The position numbers and the translations under genes are program-made. 64,000 nt of DNA from Helicobacter pullorum NCTC 12824 (GTDB lineage Bacteria > Campylobacterota > Campylobacteria > Campylobacterales > Helicobacteraceae), in NCBI RefSeq assembly GCF_017979475.1, contig NZ_JAERIT010000001.1, positions 186,001 through 250,000 of the forward strand. Direction: 5' to 3'. Of the stretch, positions 55,937 through 64,000 are shown in pieces (positions within the stretch are counted from its first letter, which is position 1; the number at the start of each line of letters is the position of its first letter). Under the pieces are notes generated by a model. The model had not been told where the DNA came from. It did not search any database and worked only from the letters and a program-made list of their open reading frames with translations.

Positions 55937-56531
55937 ATTTTTTGTCCTCTAATTTTAGACTGACAAAAGGTGTGATGAAAAAATTTGCTTGAATGTCGTG
56001 TGGTTGTGTAATGATTTGATGATTATAATGAGTAGCACGACAAATAAAAATATTAATAGGTTTTTGTTTTAGAGTTTCAAAAAATCTATCATACATACCT
56101 TTGCCAAATCCTATTCTTTTGAAATTTTTATCTATTCCAAGTGTTGGAATAATTGCAATATGGATTTTATTAACCTTAAAAGATGAATTATAAGATTCGT
56201 AAATACCAAATACTTTTTTTTGCAATGGTAATCTATATTTTACAATTTTAAAGCTGATACCACACATAAAAGGCGTAAAAATTTGAATCTTTTTTTGTTT
56301 GCGATAGGCATTTAAAAGTTTTTTGCAATTAAATTCGCTTGCAAGAGGATAATAAAATAAAATATTAAGAGGGGTTTTGGAGGTTTTTTGGTGGAGGGAG
56401 ATTAGAGAATCCAAAAGAATCTTGAGTTGCTTTTGGAGTTTGTAGTCTAAGATTCTTGTTTGGTTGGAAGCTTTGATTTTCTCTAAAGAGGCTTTGCAGT
56501 TTTTGCGGTAGGATTCTTTTAGGTTTTGCAA
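55851..56531 (-). CDS. 5-formyltetrahydrofolate cyclo-ligase family protein
   Basis: This roughly 226-residue protein has YRKNCKASLEK at the N-terminus, FYYPLASEFNCKKLL for ATP binding, and GFGKGMYDRFFE, the family glycine-rich motif. The family converts 5-formyl-THF to methenyl-THF with ATP. The frame is open to 56576, but AAAGGA lies 5 bases before TTG 56531, and that start avoids most of the overlap. The C-terminus extends about 40 residues past the usual FITP end and runs into rny. Confidence 0.83.
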   Translation of the reverse strand: MQNLKESYRKNCKASLEKIKASNQTRILDYKLQKQLKILLDSLISLHQKTSKTPLNILFYYPLASEFNCKKLLNAYRKQKKIQIFTPFMCGISFKIVKYRLPLQKKVFGIYESYNSSFKVNKIHIAIIPTLGIDKNFKRIGFGKGMYDRFFETLKQKPINIFICRATHYNHQIITQPHDIQANFFITPFVSLKLEDKKYDNLDYNKLRFISLSRWRWKLPYFTQTF

Positions 56532-57094
56532 GATTTTCCTTTGAATGAAAAAATAAGGGTTAAAATAACCAAGCATTGTAGCAAAAGTAAGAGAAAATGG
56601 ATATTATAAATTTGTGTTTCTTTTGAATCTATACCAAATTTTTCTAATATAAAATAAAAAATAAATGCCAAAGATAATCCACTTAAATATCCAATTTGTC
56701 TTGTTTTATCAATTTTTGAAAGATAATCTTTGGTGTGGAATATCAAAGTTTCATTGCGTGAAAGATAGTCTCCAAAAATAAACCCTATTTGATAAAGGGC
56801 ATAAACCAAGATTGCACCATAAAAGGTATTAGGGAATAATAAATAAGCGGCAAGATAACAAAAGGGTAGAATCTCAATCATTAAAAGAATGATTTTATAA
56901 GGTTTTGTTTTTAAAAGTTGAGTATAAAAAAAGGTAAGAATCCAAGCACCAAGTGCAAGTGTAATGCCACCTATGGAAAAGGTTTTTGGTGGCAAAATAG
57001 CGTAGATTGTGAAAATTGTCCCCAAAGAAGCACTCCCAAAAAGGGAGTTAAGAAATTTGTAGCTTAAATAGGTTTTAAAAGTGAAATGTTCCAT
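56519..57094 (-). CDS. Small MFS-like membrane protein
   Basis: This 191-residue protein has about six hydrophobic segments (GGITLALGAWILTFFY, ILLMIEILPFCYLAAYLLF, AILVYALYQIGFIFGDYL, FLLLLLQCLVILTLIF). It resembles half of a major-facilitator transporter, which normally has twelve. It overlaps the TonB-dependent receptor gene by 1 bp and the cyclo-ligase by 13 bp. Transport of a compound taken up by the receptor is possible but unproven. Confidence 0.65.
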   Translation of the reverse strand: MEHFTFKTYLSYKFLNSLFGSASLGTIFTIYAILPPKTFSIGGITLALGAWILTFFYTQLLKTKPYKIILLMIEILPFCYLAAYLLFPNTFYGAILVYALYQIGFIFGDYLSRNETLIFHTKDYLSKIDKTRQIGYLSGLSLAFIFYFILEKFGIDSKETQIYNIHFLLLLLQCLVILTLIFSFKGKSCKT

Positions 57095-59058
57095 TAGAAT
57101 TTATATTTCACTCCCCCACCAAAGGTTGTTTCAAACTCATAGGGATAATATTTATCAACAACTAGAGCATTTTTATGATTTGTGAGATTATTAGCAAAGG
57201 CATAAATTTCAAAATCTTTGAGAGTGTAGCTAAGGGTTACATTGAGGCTTTGGTAGTTTGGCATTTTTTCTAAAGTATTGTCAAAATCATTGTAATCATA
57301 AGCTTTAGAAGCATATTTATAAGAGATTCCAAGATTAAGATTTGGGATAGGAAGGTAGTTTAATCCTATAATAAAAGTATGTTTAGAAACTCCCGGAATA
57401 GTATTGCCTTTATACCCTTCATTGCCCTGCATTGTCGCATCAACATAAGCATAGCTTAAGGTGCTAAAGAGATTTTGTGAAAAATAGGTAGTGAATTTTA
57501 GTTCCCCACCGATTCTGCGAGTTTCCCCCAAAGTCTGATTATCATAGATTCCAGTGATTTTATTTAACCCATAGTAAGCCTCATCATTTCCATGGATATA
57601 AAAGATATTCCCGCTTAACTCATGAATCCCAAAAACGGCTTTGGAGCCAATTTGAAAAGTATCAAAAGTGGCGGTTTTGGCTAGTGTATTTAGCATGGGT
57701 GCATAGGTAATAGGATCATATCCAAGCAGCCAATCGACATTTGGAGTAGCAAAGGTGCGAGAGTAAGAGGCAAAAAGATTGATTAGGGGATGGATTTGAT
57801 AGTTGTATCCAAGCTCTCCACCTATGAGATTTTCTTGTGTGCTATAAGTGCCATCGCCTTTTTGCTGGTTGATTACTCTTTGGGCGGAGATTCCAAGATT
57901 TAGCGTAGAATCTTTGAAATATTTTTCTCCATTTAAATAGAGTAAAATCTCACTTACTTGAGCTTTTGCTGTGCTGCTTGAGCGTTGGTTTTGCTTGATT
58001 TCTCCACCAATTTCTGCAAGATAGGAATCATTTTTGTATTGAGAATTGAAATTCCCATACAAACCTTTGCCCTCATAGAGATTAGCGAAGTTGATATATT
58101 CACTCTCGTTGCGATTCCCACCAAAATTGACTTCTGTAACTAAGCCGTTATTTGCAAAATAAGTTAAGCCTACATTGTGATACAAATCCCAGCGTTTTTG
58201 ATGGGTAAAGGAATCTCCCGCTTGGCTTGGATCTTTGTCAAACTGCTCTTTGGTAAGTGGATCAGCGTATTTGATTCCATATTTGGAATAATTCATATTT
58301 GCTCTAAGCAATAAAGAATCATCGGGATAATAAAAAAGCGTAATACCGCCATTTTTGTTGTAATTGCCATCTTTTTCATCAGAATCTGGAGAGATTCTTC
58401 TGCTGCCTTGTGAATTTTGATATTGTCCATATAATCCAATGTTCAAATTATCCCCAGCATGCCGTGCAAAAAATTGCGAATTAAAAGTATCATAACTTGC
58501 ATAACTCAAGTTAATTTCACCACCAGCTTTACGCGTAGTAGTGATTTTTAACACCCCACTCACTGCACCATTACCATATTTTGTGGTGCCTTTACCTCGT
58601 ATAATTTCTATTTTTTGAATAGAATCTAGCGGGATTGCACTAAGTGAAATAGGCGGAGAATCAATGTTGTTAAGACGCATTCCATCAACGATAATAGCAA
58701 GATTCTTGTGTGCGTTTTGCCCAAAGCCACGCAAATCAATGTTTTGAGTATAAGGATTGCCATAACTGGAAGTGGTTTTAAGCAGAGAATGAAGATTTAA
58801 GAATTCATAGACATTTTGAGCATTGGATTGTTTAATTTCCTCTGCACTAAATTCTTCTTTGAAGTCTGCATTCTCTACAAACTCATCTGCATGGATAATA
58901 GAAAGCTTCAATGATTGCTCTTTTGTTTTGAGAGATTTTTCATTTAAAGCAATATTTTGACTTTGTGCAATGAGGGTGCTATTTAGCATCAAAATTGCAG
59001 CCAAAGAAAAATATTTTTTTCTAAATCCCCTAGGTTGTAGATTTTTATGGGATTTCAT
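57094..59058 (-). CDS. TonB-dependent outer-membrane receptor
   Basis: This 654-residue protein has a signal peptide (AAILMLNSTLIAQSQ), a plug domain with DLRGFGQNAHKNLAIIVDGMRLNN and IEIIRGKGTTKYGNGAVSGVLKI, then a 22-strand-type barrel ending in Phe (GGVKYKF). It takes up an iron chelate or another large nutrient. A GATTA-n9-TAATC dyad lies upstream (about 59090-59118) near a possible -10, which could be a Fur-type site; weak evidence. Substrate unknown. Confidence 0.93.
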   Translation of the reverse strand: MKSHKNLQPRGFRKKYFSLAAILMLNSTLIAQSQNIALNEKSLKTKEQSLKLSIIHADEFVENADFKEEFSAEEIKQSNAQNVYEFLNLHSLLKTTSSYGNPYTQNIDLRGFGQNAHKNLAIIVDGMRLNNIDSPPISLSAIPLDSIQKIEIIRGKGTTKYGNGAVSGVLKITTTRKAGGEINLSYASYDTFNSQFFARHAGDNLNIGLYGQYQNSQGSRRISPDSDEKDGNYNKNGGITLFYYPDDSLLLRANMNYSKYGIKYADPLTKEQFDKDPSQAGDSFTHQKRWDLYHNVGLTYFANNGLVTEVNFGGNRNESEYINFANLYEGKGLYGNFNSQYKNDSYLAEIGGEIKQNQRSSSTAKAQVSEILLYLNGEKYFKDSTLNLGISAQRVINQQKGDGTYSTQENLIGGELGYNYQIHPLINLFASYSRTFATPNVDWLLGYDPITYAPMLNTLAKTATFDTFQIGSKAVFGIHELSGNIFYIHGNDEAYYGLNKITGIYDNQTLGETRRIGGELKFTTYFSQNLFSTLSYAYVDATMQGNEGYKGNTIPGVSKHTFIIGLNYLPIPNLNLGISYKYASKAYDYNDFDNTLEKMPNYQSLNVTLSYTLKDFEIYAFANNLTNHKNALVVDKYYPYEFETTFGGGVKYKF

Positions 59059-59189
59059 AAAATTCCTTTTTGAAAATTTTGCAATTATTTAGTGATGGAT
59101 TAACATAAATATAATCACGCAAATACGCATTATTTGATGTAAATTCTCACTAAAAATGCAAAAGAATTTTACAATAATTTTAAAAGCTA

Positions 59190-59218
59190 TTGACAATAAT
59201 TTCAAAAAAGGGTAAAAT
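59190..59218 (+). promoter_or_regulatory. Strong sigma-70 promoter for the tRNA-tuf operon
   Basis: TTGACA (59190-59195) and TAAAAT (59213-59218) are separated by 17 bp, near-consensus in both boxes. The expected transcription start is 15-20 bases before tRNA-Thr. Confidence 0.88.
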
Positions 59219-59239
59219 TTCGTCTCATTTTTAAAATTT

Positions 59240-59315
59240 GCTGGTGTAGCTCAGTTGGTAGAGCAGCTGCCTTGTAAGCAGCAGGCCGGGGGTTCGAGTC
59301 CCTTTACCAGCTCCA
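59240..59315 (+). tRNA. tRNA-Thr (anticodon TGT)
   Basis: The cloverleaf folds by eye: acceptor GCTGGTG with TACCAGC, anticodon loop CTTGTAA, GGTTCGAGTCC T-arm, and encoded CCA. Loop centre TGT reads ACA-type Thr codons. Confidence 0.97.
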
Positions 59316-59361
59316 TTTTAAAAATTAAATAGTTATTTTTCAGTGTTTGACCAGTTTTAGG

Positions 59362-59446
<85 letters not shown>

Positions 59447-59458
59447 TTAATAAAGTAT

Positions 59459-59535
59459 GCGGGAGTAGCTCAGTTGGCTAGAGCATCAGCCTTCCAAGCT
59501 GAGGGTCGCGGGTTCGAGCCCCGTTTCCCGCTCCA
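59459..59535 (+). tRNA. tRNA-Gly (anticodon TCC)
   Basis: Acceptor GCGGGAG pairs with the 3' arm ending TTTCCCGC, the anticodon loop is CTTCCAA, and CCA is encoded. Confidence 0.97.
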
Positions 59536-59606
59536 TACTGGGAGCTGATTCTACTTGTAGTTTTTTTAAATCAGCCTAACACTTTTTATGTTGTTTATTT
59601 TTGTAT

Positions 59607-59681
59607 GCCCATATAGCTCAGTGGCAGAGCACTTCCTTGGTAAGGAAGAGGCCGGCGGTTCAATCCCGCTTATGGGCTCCA
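59607..59681 (+). tRNA. tRNA-Thr (anticodon GGT)
   Basis: Acceptor GCCCATA pairs with TATGGGC, the anticodon loop is TTGGTAA, and CCA is encoded. Second Thr tRNA in the run. Confidence 0.97.
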
Positions 59682-59795
59682 GTTTTTCAGAGATTGTGAT
59701 AGAATTGTAGAAAATGTTACGATTCTTAATTTTAAAATTGGTAAAAATAGTGTAAAATTTGAACTATTTTAAACTTTAAATTTTAGGAGAAGCTT

Positions 59796-60995
59796 ATGGC
59801 TAAGGAAAAATATGTCAAATCAAAACCCCATGTAAATATTGGAACTATCGGGCATGTTGACCATGGTAAAACAACTTTAAGTGCTGCGATTTCTGCTGTT
59901 CTATCCACAAAGGGTTTGGCGGAGATGAAAGATTATGATAATATCGATAACGCTCCAGAAGAAAAAGAGCGTGGTATTACTATCGCAACTTCACACATTG
60001 AGTATGAAACAGAAAAAAGACACTATGCGCACGTAGATTGCCCCGGACACGCTGACTATGTTAAGAATATGATTACAGGTGCAGCACAAATGGATGGTGC
60101 GATTCTTGTTGTTTCTGCTGCTGATGGTCCAATGCCACAAACAAGAGAGCATATTTTGCTATCTCGTCAAGTTGGTGTTCCTTATATTGTAGTATTTATG
60201 AATAAACAAGATATGGTTGATGATCCAGAATTGTTAGAATTAGTTGAAATGGAAATTAGAGAGCTTTTATCAAGCTATGAATTCCCCGGAGATGATACTC
60301 CAATCATTGCAGGTTCTGCTCTTAAGGCACTTGAGGAAGCAAAAGCAGGAAGTTTAGGTGAGTGGAGTGAAAAAATCATGAAGCTTATGGATGCAGTAGA
60401 TGAGTATATTCCAACTCCTGTGCGTGAAACAGATAAAACTTTCCTTATGCCAATTGAAGATGTATTCTCAATTGCAGGTCGTGGAACAGTTGTTACAGGA
60501 AGAATTGAAAGAGGTATCGTAAAAGTTGGTGATGAGATTGAAATCGTAGGTATTAGACCAACACAAAAAACAACAGTAACTGGCGTTGAAATGTTTAGAA
60601 AAGAACTTGATCAAGGTGAAGCTGGTGATAATGTTGGGGTACTTCTAAGAGGAACTAAAAAAGAAGAAGTTGAAAGAGGTATGGTATTATGTAAGCCCGG
60701 CTCAATCACTCCTCACAAAAAATTTGAAGGCGAAATCTATGTTCTTTCAAAAGAGGAAGGCGGAAGACATACTCCATTCTTTAATGGTTATAGACCACAA
60801 TTCTATGTAAGAACAACAGATATCACTGGTTCTATCGCATTGCCAGAAGGTGTAGAAATGGTTATGCCAGGTGATAATATCAAAATCACTGTTGAATTAA
60901 TCAACCCAATTGCACTTGAAGAGGGAACAAGATTTGCTATCCGTGAAGGTGGTAGAACTGTAGGTGCAGGTGTTGTTACAAAGATTATTGAATAG
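59796..60995 (+). CDS. tuf: Elongation factor Tu
   Basis: This 399-residue GTPase delivers aminoacyl-tRNA to the ribosome. [18 protein letters not shown] and NKQD are the GTP-binding motifs, followed by the two beta-barrel domains. A strong AGGAG ribosome site precedes the ATG. It is embedded between tRNA genes, and rpmG follows 8 bases later. Confidence 0.99.
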   Translation: MAKEKYVKSKPHVNIGTIGHVDHGKTTLSAAISAVLSTKGLAEMKDYDNIDNAPEEKERGITIATSHIEYETEKRHYAHVDCPGHADYVKNMITGAAQMDGAILVVSAADGPMPQTREHILLSRQVGVPYIVVFMNKQDMVDDPELLELVEMEIRELLSSYEFPGDDTPIIAGSALKALEEAKAGSLGEWSEKIMKLMDAVDEYIPTPVRETDKTFLMPIEDVFSIAGRGTVVTGRIERGIVKVGDEIEIVGIRPTQKTTVTGVEMFRKELDQGEAGDNVGVLLRGTKKEEVERGMVLCKPGSITPHKKFEGEIYVLSKEEGGRHTPFFNGYRPQFYVRTTDITGSIALPEGVEMVMPGDNIKITVELINPIALEEGTRFAIREGGRTVGAGVVTKIIE

Positions 60996-61003
60996 GCTTT
61001 AAA

Positions 61004-61174
61004 ATGGCTAAAGGTAATCGTGTAAAAATTGGTCTCAAATGTTCTGAATGTGGTGACATTAATTACAGCACTGTAAAAAATGCAAAAACACAAACAGAAA
61101 AACTGGAGCTAAAAAAGTTCTGCCCAAGATTAAATAAACATACAATTCATAAAGAAGTAAAACTTAAAAGCTAG
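61004..61174 (+). CDS. rpmG: 50S ribosomal protein L33
   Basis: This 56-residue ribosomal protein starts [21 protein letters not shown] and ends HKEVKLKS. The first CxxC pair of zinc-binding L33 is kept, but the second is reduced to a single Cys (KFCPRLNKH). It is too short for long-ORF lists. It follows tuf by 8 bp. Confidence 0.97.
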   Translation: MAKGNRVKIGLKCSECGDINYSTVKNAKTQTEKLELKKFCPRLNKHTIHKEVKLKS

Positions 61175-61195
61175 GGGATTTTCCCTTAGCTTTTT
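61166..61195 (+). terminator. Intrinsic terminator after rpmG
   Basis: AAAAGCTAGGGGA pairs with TCCCTTAGCTTTT, followed by a T-rich run. It starts inside the rpmG stop codon and lies before tRNA-Trp, so it may only attenuate between tuf-rpmG and the secE operon. Confidence 0.75.
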
Positions 61196-61205
61196 GTTTT
61201 TTTGT

Positions 61206-61281
61206 AGGTCAGTAGCTCCAATGGTAGAGCGTCGGTCTCCAAAACCGAGTGTTGGGGGTTCGAGTCCCTCCTGGCCTGCCA
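61206..61281 (+). tRNA. tRNA-Trp (anticodon CCA)
   Basis: Acceptor AGGTCAG pairs with CTGGCCT (one G-U), the anticodon loop is CTCCAAA, and CCA is encoded. It sits between rpmG and secE, the usual order in this phylum. Confidence 0.97.
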
Positions 61282-61309
61282 TTTTGGAATAAAGAGAGAC
61301 AAACAAGTG

Positions 61310-61489
61310 ATGAAAAAATTAATAAATTATTATAGACTATCTAGAGAAGAGTTATCAAAAGTTATTTTTCCCACAAAAGAACAAGTAAGAAATGCTTTTA
61401 TTTCTGTTATTATGGTTGTAACAATTATTGCTCTATTTTTAGCACTGGTTGATTTCATTCTTGGCAGTTTTGTTTCTAGTATTTTATAA
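61310..61489 (+). CDS. secE: Preprotein translocase subunit SecE
   Basis: This roughly 59-residue protein has a short amphipathic N-terminus (LSREELSKVIFPTKEQV) and one membrane helix, the minimal SecE form. It stabilises SecY. An in-frame GTG at 61307 just precedes ATG 61310. It precedes nusG, as usual. Confidence 0.95.
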   Translation: MKKLINYYRLSREELSKVIFPTKEQVRNAFISVIMVVTIIALFLALVDFILGSFVSSIL

Positions 61490-61505
61490 TTATTAGGATT
61501 TATCT

Positions 61506-62036
61506 ATGGCGTTGTATTGGTATGCGATTCAAACATATTTTGGTAGTGAACAAGCAGTAAAACGTGGTATTGAAAATCTTGTAAAAGAGCATCATTTAGA
61601 AGAGCGTTTGACAGATATCGTTGTTCCAACAGAAGATATTATTGAAGTTAAGAATAATAAGAAAAAGATAAGCGAAAGAAGTCTCTATCCGGGATATGTT
61701 TTTATACGGGTTGATCTTGATACAGCATTATGGCATACAATCCAATCTTTACCAAAAGTCAGTCGTTTTATTGGTGAAGCAAAAAAACCTACTCCTTTGA
61801 GTGAAGCAGATATTAATCACATCATTGAAAAGGTGCAAAATCGTGCAGCTCCCAAACCAAAAATCATTTTTGAAGCAGGTGAAGTTGTTAGAATTATTGA
61901 AGGTCCTTTTGCGAATTTCACTGGGACGGTGGAAGAATATGATATGGAACATAGAAAGCTAAAACTCAATGTTTCAATTTTTGGTAGAAGTACTCCTATT
62001 GAAATACTTTATTCACAAGTGGAAAAAATAGTTTAA
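61506..62036 (+). CDS. nusG: Transcription termination/antitermination factor NusG
   Basis: This 176-residue protein has an NGN domain (YWYAIQTYFGSEQAVKRGIE...LYPGYVFIRVD) and a C-terminal KOW domain (FEAGEVVRIIEGPFANFTGTVEE). It binds RNA polymerase and couples it with the ribosome or Rho. Confidence 0.97.
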   Translation: MALYWYAIQTYFGSEQAVKRGIENLVKEHHLEERLTDIVVPTEDIIEVKNNKKKISERSLYPGYVFIRVDLDTALWHTIQSLPKVSRFIGEAKKPTPLSEADINHIIEKVQNRAAPKPKIIFEAGEVVRIIEGPFANFTGTVEEYDMEHRKLKLNVSIFGRSTPIEILYSQVEKIV

Positions 62037-62058
62037 TTACTAAAAACAAGGATAAGTT

Positions 62059-62484
62059 ATGGCAAAGAAAATCATTGGCGAACTTAAGCTTCAAATCCCT
62101 GCAGGTAAGGCAAATCCATCTCCACCAGTAGGTCCAGCATTAGGACAACGCGGTGTAAATATTATGGAATTTTGTAAAGCTTTTAATGAAAAAACTAAAG
62201 ATATGGGAGATTTTAATATTCCAGTATTAATTACAGTTTATCAAGATAAGAGTTTTACATTTGTTACAAAAAAACCACCTGTAACAGATTTAATTAAAAA
62301 AGCCGCAGGAATCCAAAAAGGTTCTGATAATCCATTAAAAAATAAAGTTGGTAAATTAACAAAAGCACAAGTAATGGAAATTGTAAAAACTAAAATGGAT
62401 GATTTGAATGCAAATTCAGAGGAAGCAGCTATTAAAATTATCGAAGGAAGTGCTCGCAGTATGGGCATTGAAGTTGTAGAATAA
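62059..62484 (+). CDS. rplK: 50S ribosomal protein L11
   Basis: This 141-residue protein includes the signature [23 protein letters not shown] and a C-terminal rRNA-binding domain. Member of the L11-L1-L10-L7/L12 operon. Confidence 0.98.
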   Translation: MAKKIIGELKLQIPAGKANPSPPVGPALGQRGVNIMEFCKAFNEKTKDMGDFNIPVLITVYQDKSFTFVTKKPPVTDLIKKAAGIQKGSDNPLKNKVGKLTKAQVMEIVKTKMDDLNANSEEAAIKIIEGSARSMGIEVVE

Positions 62485-62507
62485 AAAAGACGCGTTGGAG
62501 TATAAAT

Positions 62508-63212
62508 ATGGCGAAAAAATTAACTAAAAGAATGCAAAATCTACTAGAAAAAGTAGATTGTAAAAAGATATACGATATTACAACCGCTTCTGCAACAGTG
62601 AAATCTTTAGCATCTGCTAAATTTGATGAAACAGTTGAGATAGCGTTGAGCTTGGGTGTAGATCCTAGACATGCTGATCAAATGATACGTGGAGCGGTTG
62701 TTTTGCCTAATGGAACAGGTAAAAATGTTCGTGTTGCAGTATTTGCAAAAGGTGTTAAGGCAGATGAGGCTAAAGCAGCAGGAGCAGATATTGTAGGAGA
62801 TGAAGATTTAGCAGAGCAAATCAAAGCAGGTGATTTGAACTTTGATATGGTAATTGCAACTCCAGATATGATGGCTTTGGTTGGTAAAGTAGGTAGAATC
62901 CTTGGTCCAAAAGGTTTGATGCCAAATCCAAAAACAGGAACAGTGACTATGGAGGTATCAAAAGCGGTAAGCAATGCTAAGAGCGGTCAAGTCAATTATC
63001 GTGTTGATAAAAAAGGTATTGTTCATGCACCAGTTGGAAAAGTAAGCTTTGATGCTAAAAAATTAGAAGAAAATATCATTGCGCTTGTAAGGAATATCAA
63101 CCGACAAAAACCTGCAACTGCAAAAGGTAAATATATTAAAAATGCTACTTTATCATTAACAATGAGTCCTTCATTAAAGCTTGATACTCAAGAGTTAATT
63201 GATATGAAATAA
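62508..63212 (+). CDS. rplA: 50S ribosomal protein L1
   Basis: This 234-residue protein has the L1 motifs [25 protein letters not shown] and the C-terminal [11 protein letters not shown]1 often represses the rplKA operon by binding mRNA; no L1 site was identified by eye. Confidence 0.98.
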   Translation: MAKKLTKRMQNLLEKVDCKKIYDITTASATVKSLASAKFDETVEIALSLGVDPRHADQMIRGAVVLPNGTGKNVRVAVFAKGVKADEAKAAGADIVGDEDLAEQIKAGDLNFDMVIATPDMMALVGKVGRILGPKGLMPNPKTGTVTMEVSKAVSNAKSGQVNYRVDKKGIVHAPVGKVSFDAKKLEENIIALVRNINRQKPATAKGKYIKNATLSLTMSPSLKLDTQELIDMK

Positions 63213-63307
63213 TTTATTCTTGTTTTTATCTTAGACTAATGACTATAGGAGCTTTGAAAAAAGCTTAAAAATTCCTATATAAGTCTTTCGTCTGAAAGGA
63301 GGTTAAA
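63213..63307 (+). promoter_or_regulatory. Possible L10 autoregulatory leader upstream of rplJ
   Basis: CTATAGGA pairs imperfectly with TCCTATA, and an inner GAGCTTT pairs with AAAGCTT around GAAAA, placed shortly before the AAGGAGG site of rplJ. The position and nested hairpin match L10-binding leaders known in other bacteria. No promoter is evident here. Confidence 0.6.
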
Positions 63308-63790
63308 ATGACAAAAGCAGAGAAAAGTGCCCTAATTGAGAAATTAACAACTGAATTTAAAGCATCTAAAGCGATAGCAGTTTGTGATTATAAAGGTCTC
63401 ACAGTAAAAGAATTAGAAGCTTTGAGAGCGGATATTAGGTCTCAAAATGCAAAAGTTCAAGTGATTAAAAATACTTTAGCTTCTATTGCATTGAAAAACT
63501 CTAATATTGAAGGATTAGAGCTAAGAGAGAATAATATCTTTTTGTGGGGTGAAGACCAAATTTCTTTATCCAAAGCAGTTTGTAAATTTTCAAACTCAGT
63601 TGGTGGAAAATTGATCATTAAAGCTGGTTATTATGAAGGTGCTTTGGTTGATGCAAAACACATTGAAGCAGTTTCAAAACTACCTTCAAAAGAAGAGCTT
63701 ATTGGTATGTTGTTGTCTGTATGGACTGCCCCTGCTCGCTATTTTGTTACAGGGTTGGATAATTTACGAAAACAAAAAGAATCTGAATAA
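63308..63790 (+). CDS. rplJ: 50S ribosomal protein L10
   Basis: This 160-residue stalk-base protein starts [17 protein letters not shown] and includes [19 protein letters not shown] and [18 protein letters not shown] precedes the ATG. It carries the L7/L12 dimers encoded next. Confidence 0.98.
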   Translation: MTKAEKSALIEKLTTEFKASKAIAVCDYKGLTVKELEALRADIRSQNAKVQVIKNTLASIALKNSNIEGLELRENNIFLWGEDQISLSKAVCKFSNSVGGKLIIKAGYYEGALVDAKHIEAVSKLPSKEELIGMLLSVWTAPARYFVTGLDNLRKQKESE

Positions 63791-63809
63791 TATAATAAGG
63801 AGATGAATT

Positions 63810-64000
63810 ATGGCAATTTCAAAAGAAGAAGTATTAGAATACATTGGTAATCTTTCTGTAATGGAACTCTCAGAGCTTGTAAAAGCATTTGAAGAGAAAT
63901 TTGGTGTTTCTGCAGCTCCAACTGTTGTTGCTGGTGGTGCCGTTGCTGGTGGTGCTGCTGGTGGTGGAGAAGAAAAAACTGAGTTTGATATTATCCTTGC
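63810..64000 (+). CDS. rplL: 50S ribosomal protein L7/L12 (3' end outside window)
   Basis: About 63 residues are visible. The helical N-terminus ([27 protein letters not shown]) for dimerisation and L10 binding is followed by the Ala/Gly-rich hinge and the start of the C-terminal domain. AAGGAG precedes ATG 63810. Confidence 0.97.
   Translation, partial: MAISKEEVLEYIGNLSVMELSELVKAFEEKFGVSAAPTVVAGGAVAGGAAGGGEEKTEFDIIL

Overview
The window looks like a low-GC Campylobacterota chromosome, most likely a Helicobacter-type species. The basis is inference from gene content: futalosine menaquinone synthesis (mqnC), Kps-type capsule genes, a flhA with a TTG start, an mdaB-type quinone reductase, a CgtA-type transferase, and several long poly-G/poly-C tracts inside surface-carbohydrate genes. 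No species can be named from the sequence alone. No CRISPR array, insertion sequence, rRNA or prophage is visible.

Region 1 (1-24122) is a capsule or surface-polysaccharide locus. The export genes kpsE (partial), kpsT and kpsM are followed by pldA, the Kdo-linker enzyme kpsC and two GT2 transferases. Next comes a nucleotide-sugar cassette (UDP-xylose synthase, UDP-glucose dehydrogenase, 4-epimerase, pyranose mutase). It leads into three very large, ATGA-coupled transferase-like genes; the first two share a 468-bp identical 3' segment. Beyond a hairpin lie an unknown 170-aa gene and a methyltransferase with a G13 tract on the minus strand. Then comes a plus-strand cassette: a cytidylyltransferase with a G13 tract at its 3' end, a KdsB-like cytidylyltransferase, a DRE-TIM aldolase fused to a Rossmann-type domain, and a HAD phosphatase. 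Together these could make and activate an acidic sugar that I cannot identify.

Region 2 (24123-46527) is mostly core metabolism. It holds a MerR-controlled operon (MerR, mdaB, acetyltransferase) with a textbook 19-bp-spacer operator, gltX, two small tandem paralogues, lpxD-ilvH-ilvB, a class V aminotransferase, a frameshifted cation/proton antiporter, tyrA, bamA-mqnC-M16 protein-recG, rpsO, flhA, a DHH phosphoesterase and purN.

Region 3 (46537-54361) is a second glycan cluster, probably for lipooligosaccharide. It has a GT4 enzyme on the plus strand and, on the minus strand, a CgtA-like transferase, two further glycosyltransferases, a capsule-synthesis-like protein, a membrane protein, and a heptosyltransferase-family gene switched off by a G11 tract. 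After it come rny, a folate cyclo-ligase, a small membrane protein and a TonB-dependent receptor.

Region 4 (59190-64000) is the conserved translation block: tRNA-Thr, Tyr, Gly and Thr, then tuf, rpmG, tRNA-Trp, secE, nusG, rplK, rplA, rplJ and the start of rplL. A strong sigma-70-like promoter precedes it, and a leader that may be the L10 autoregulatory site precedes rplJ.
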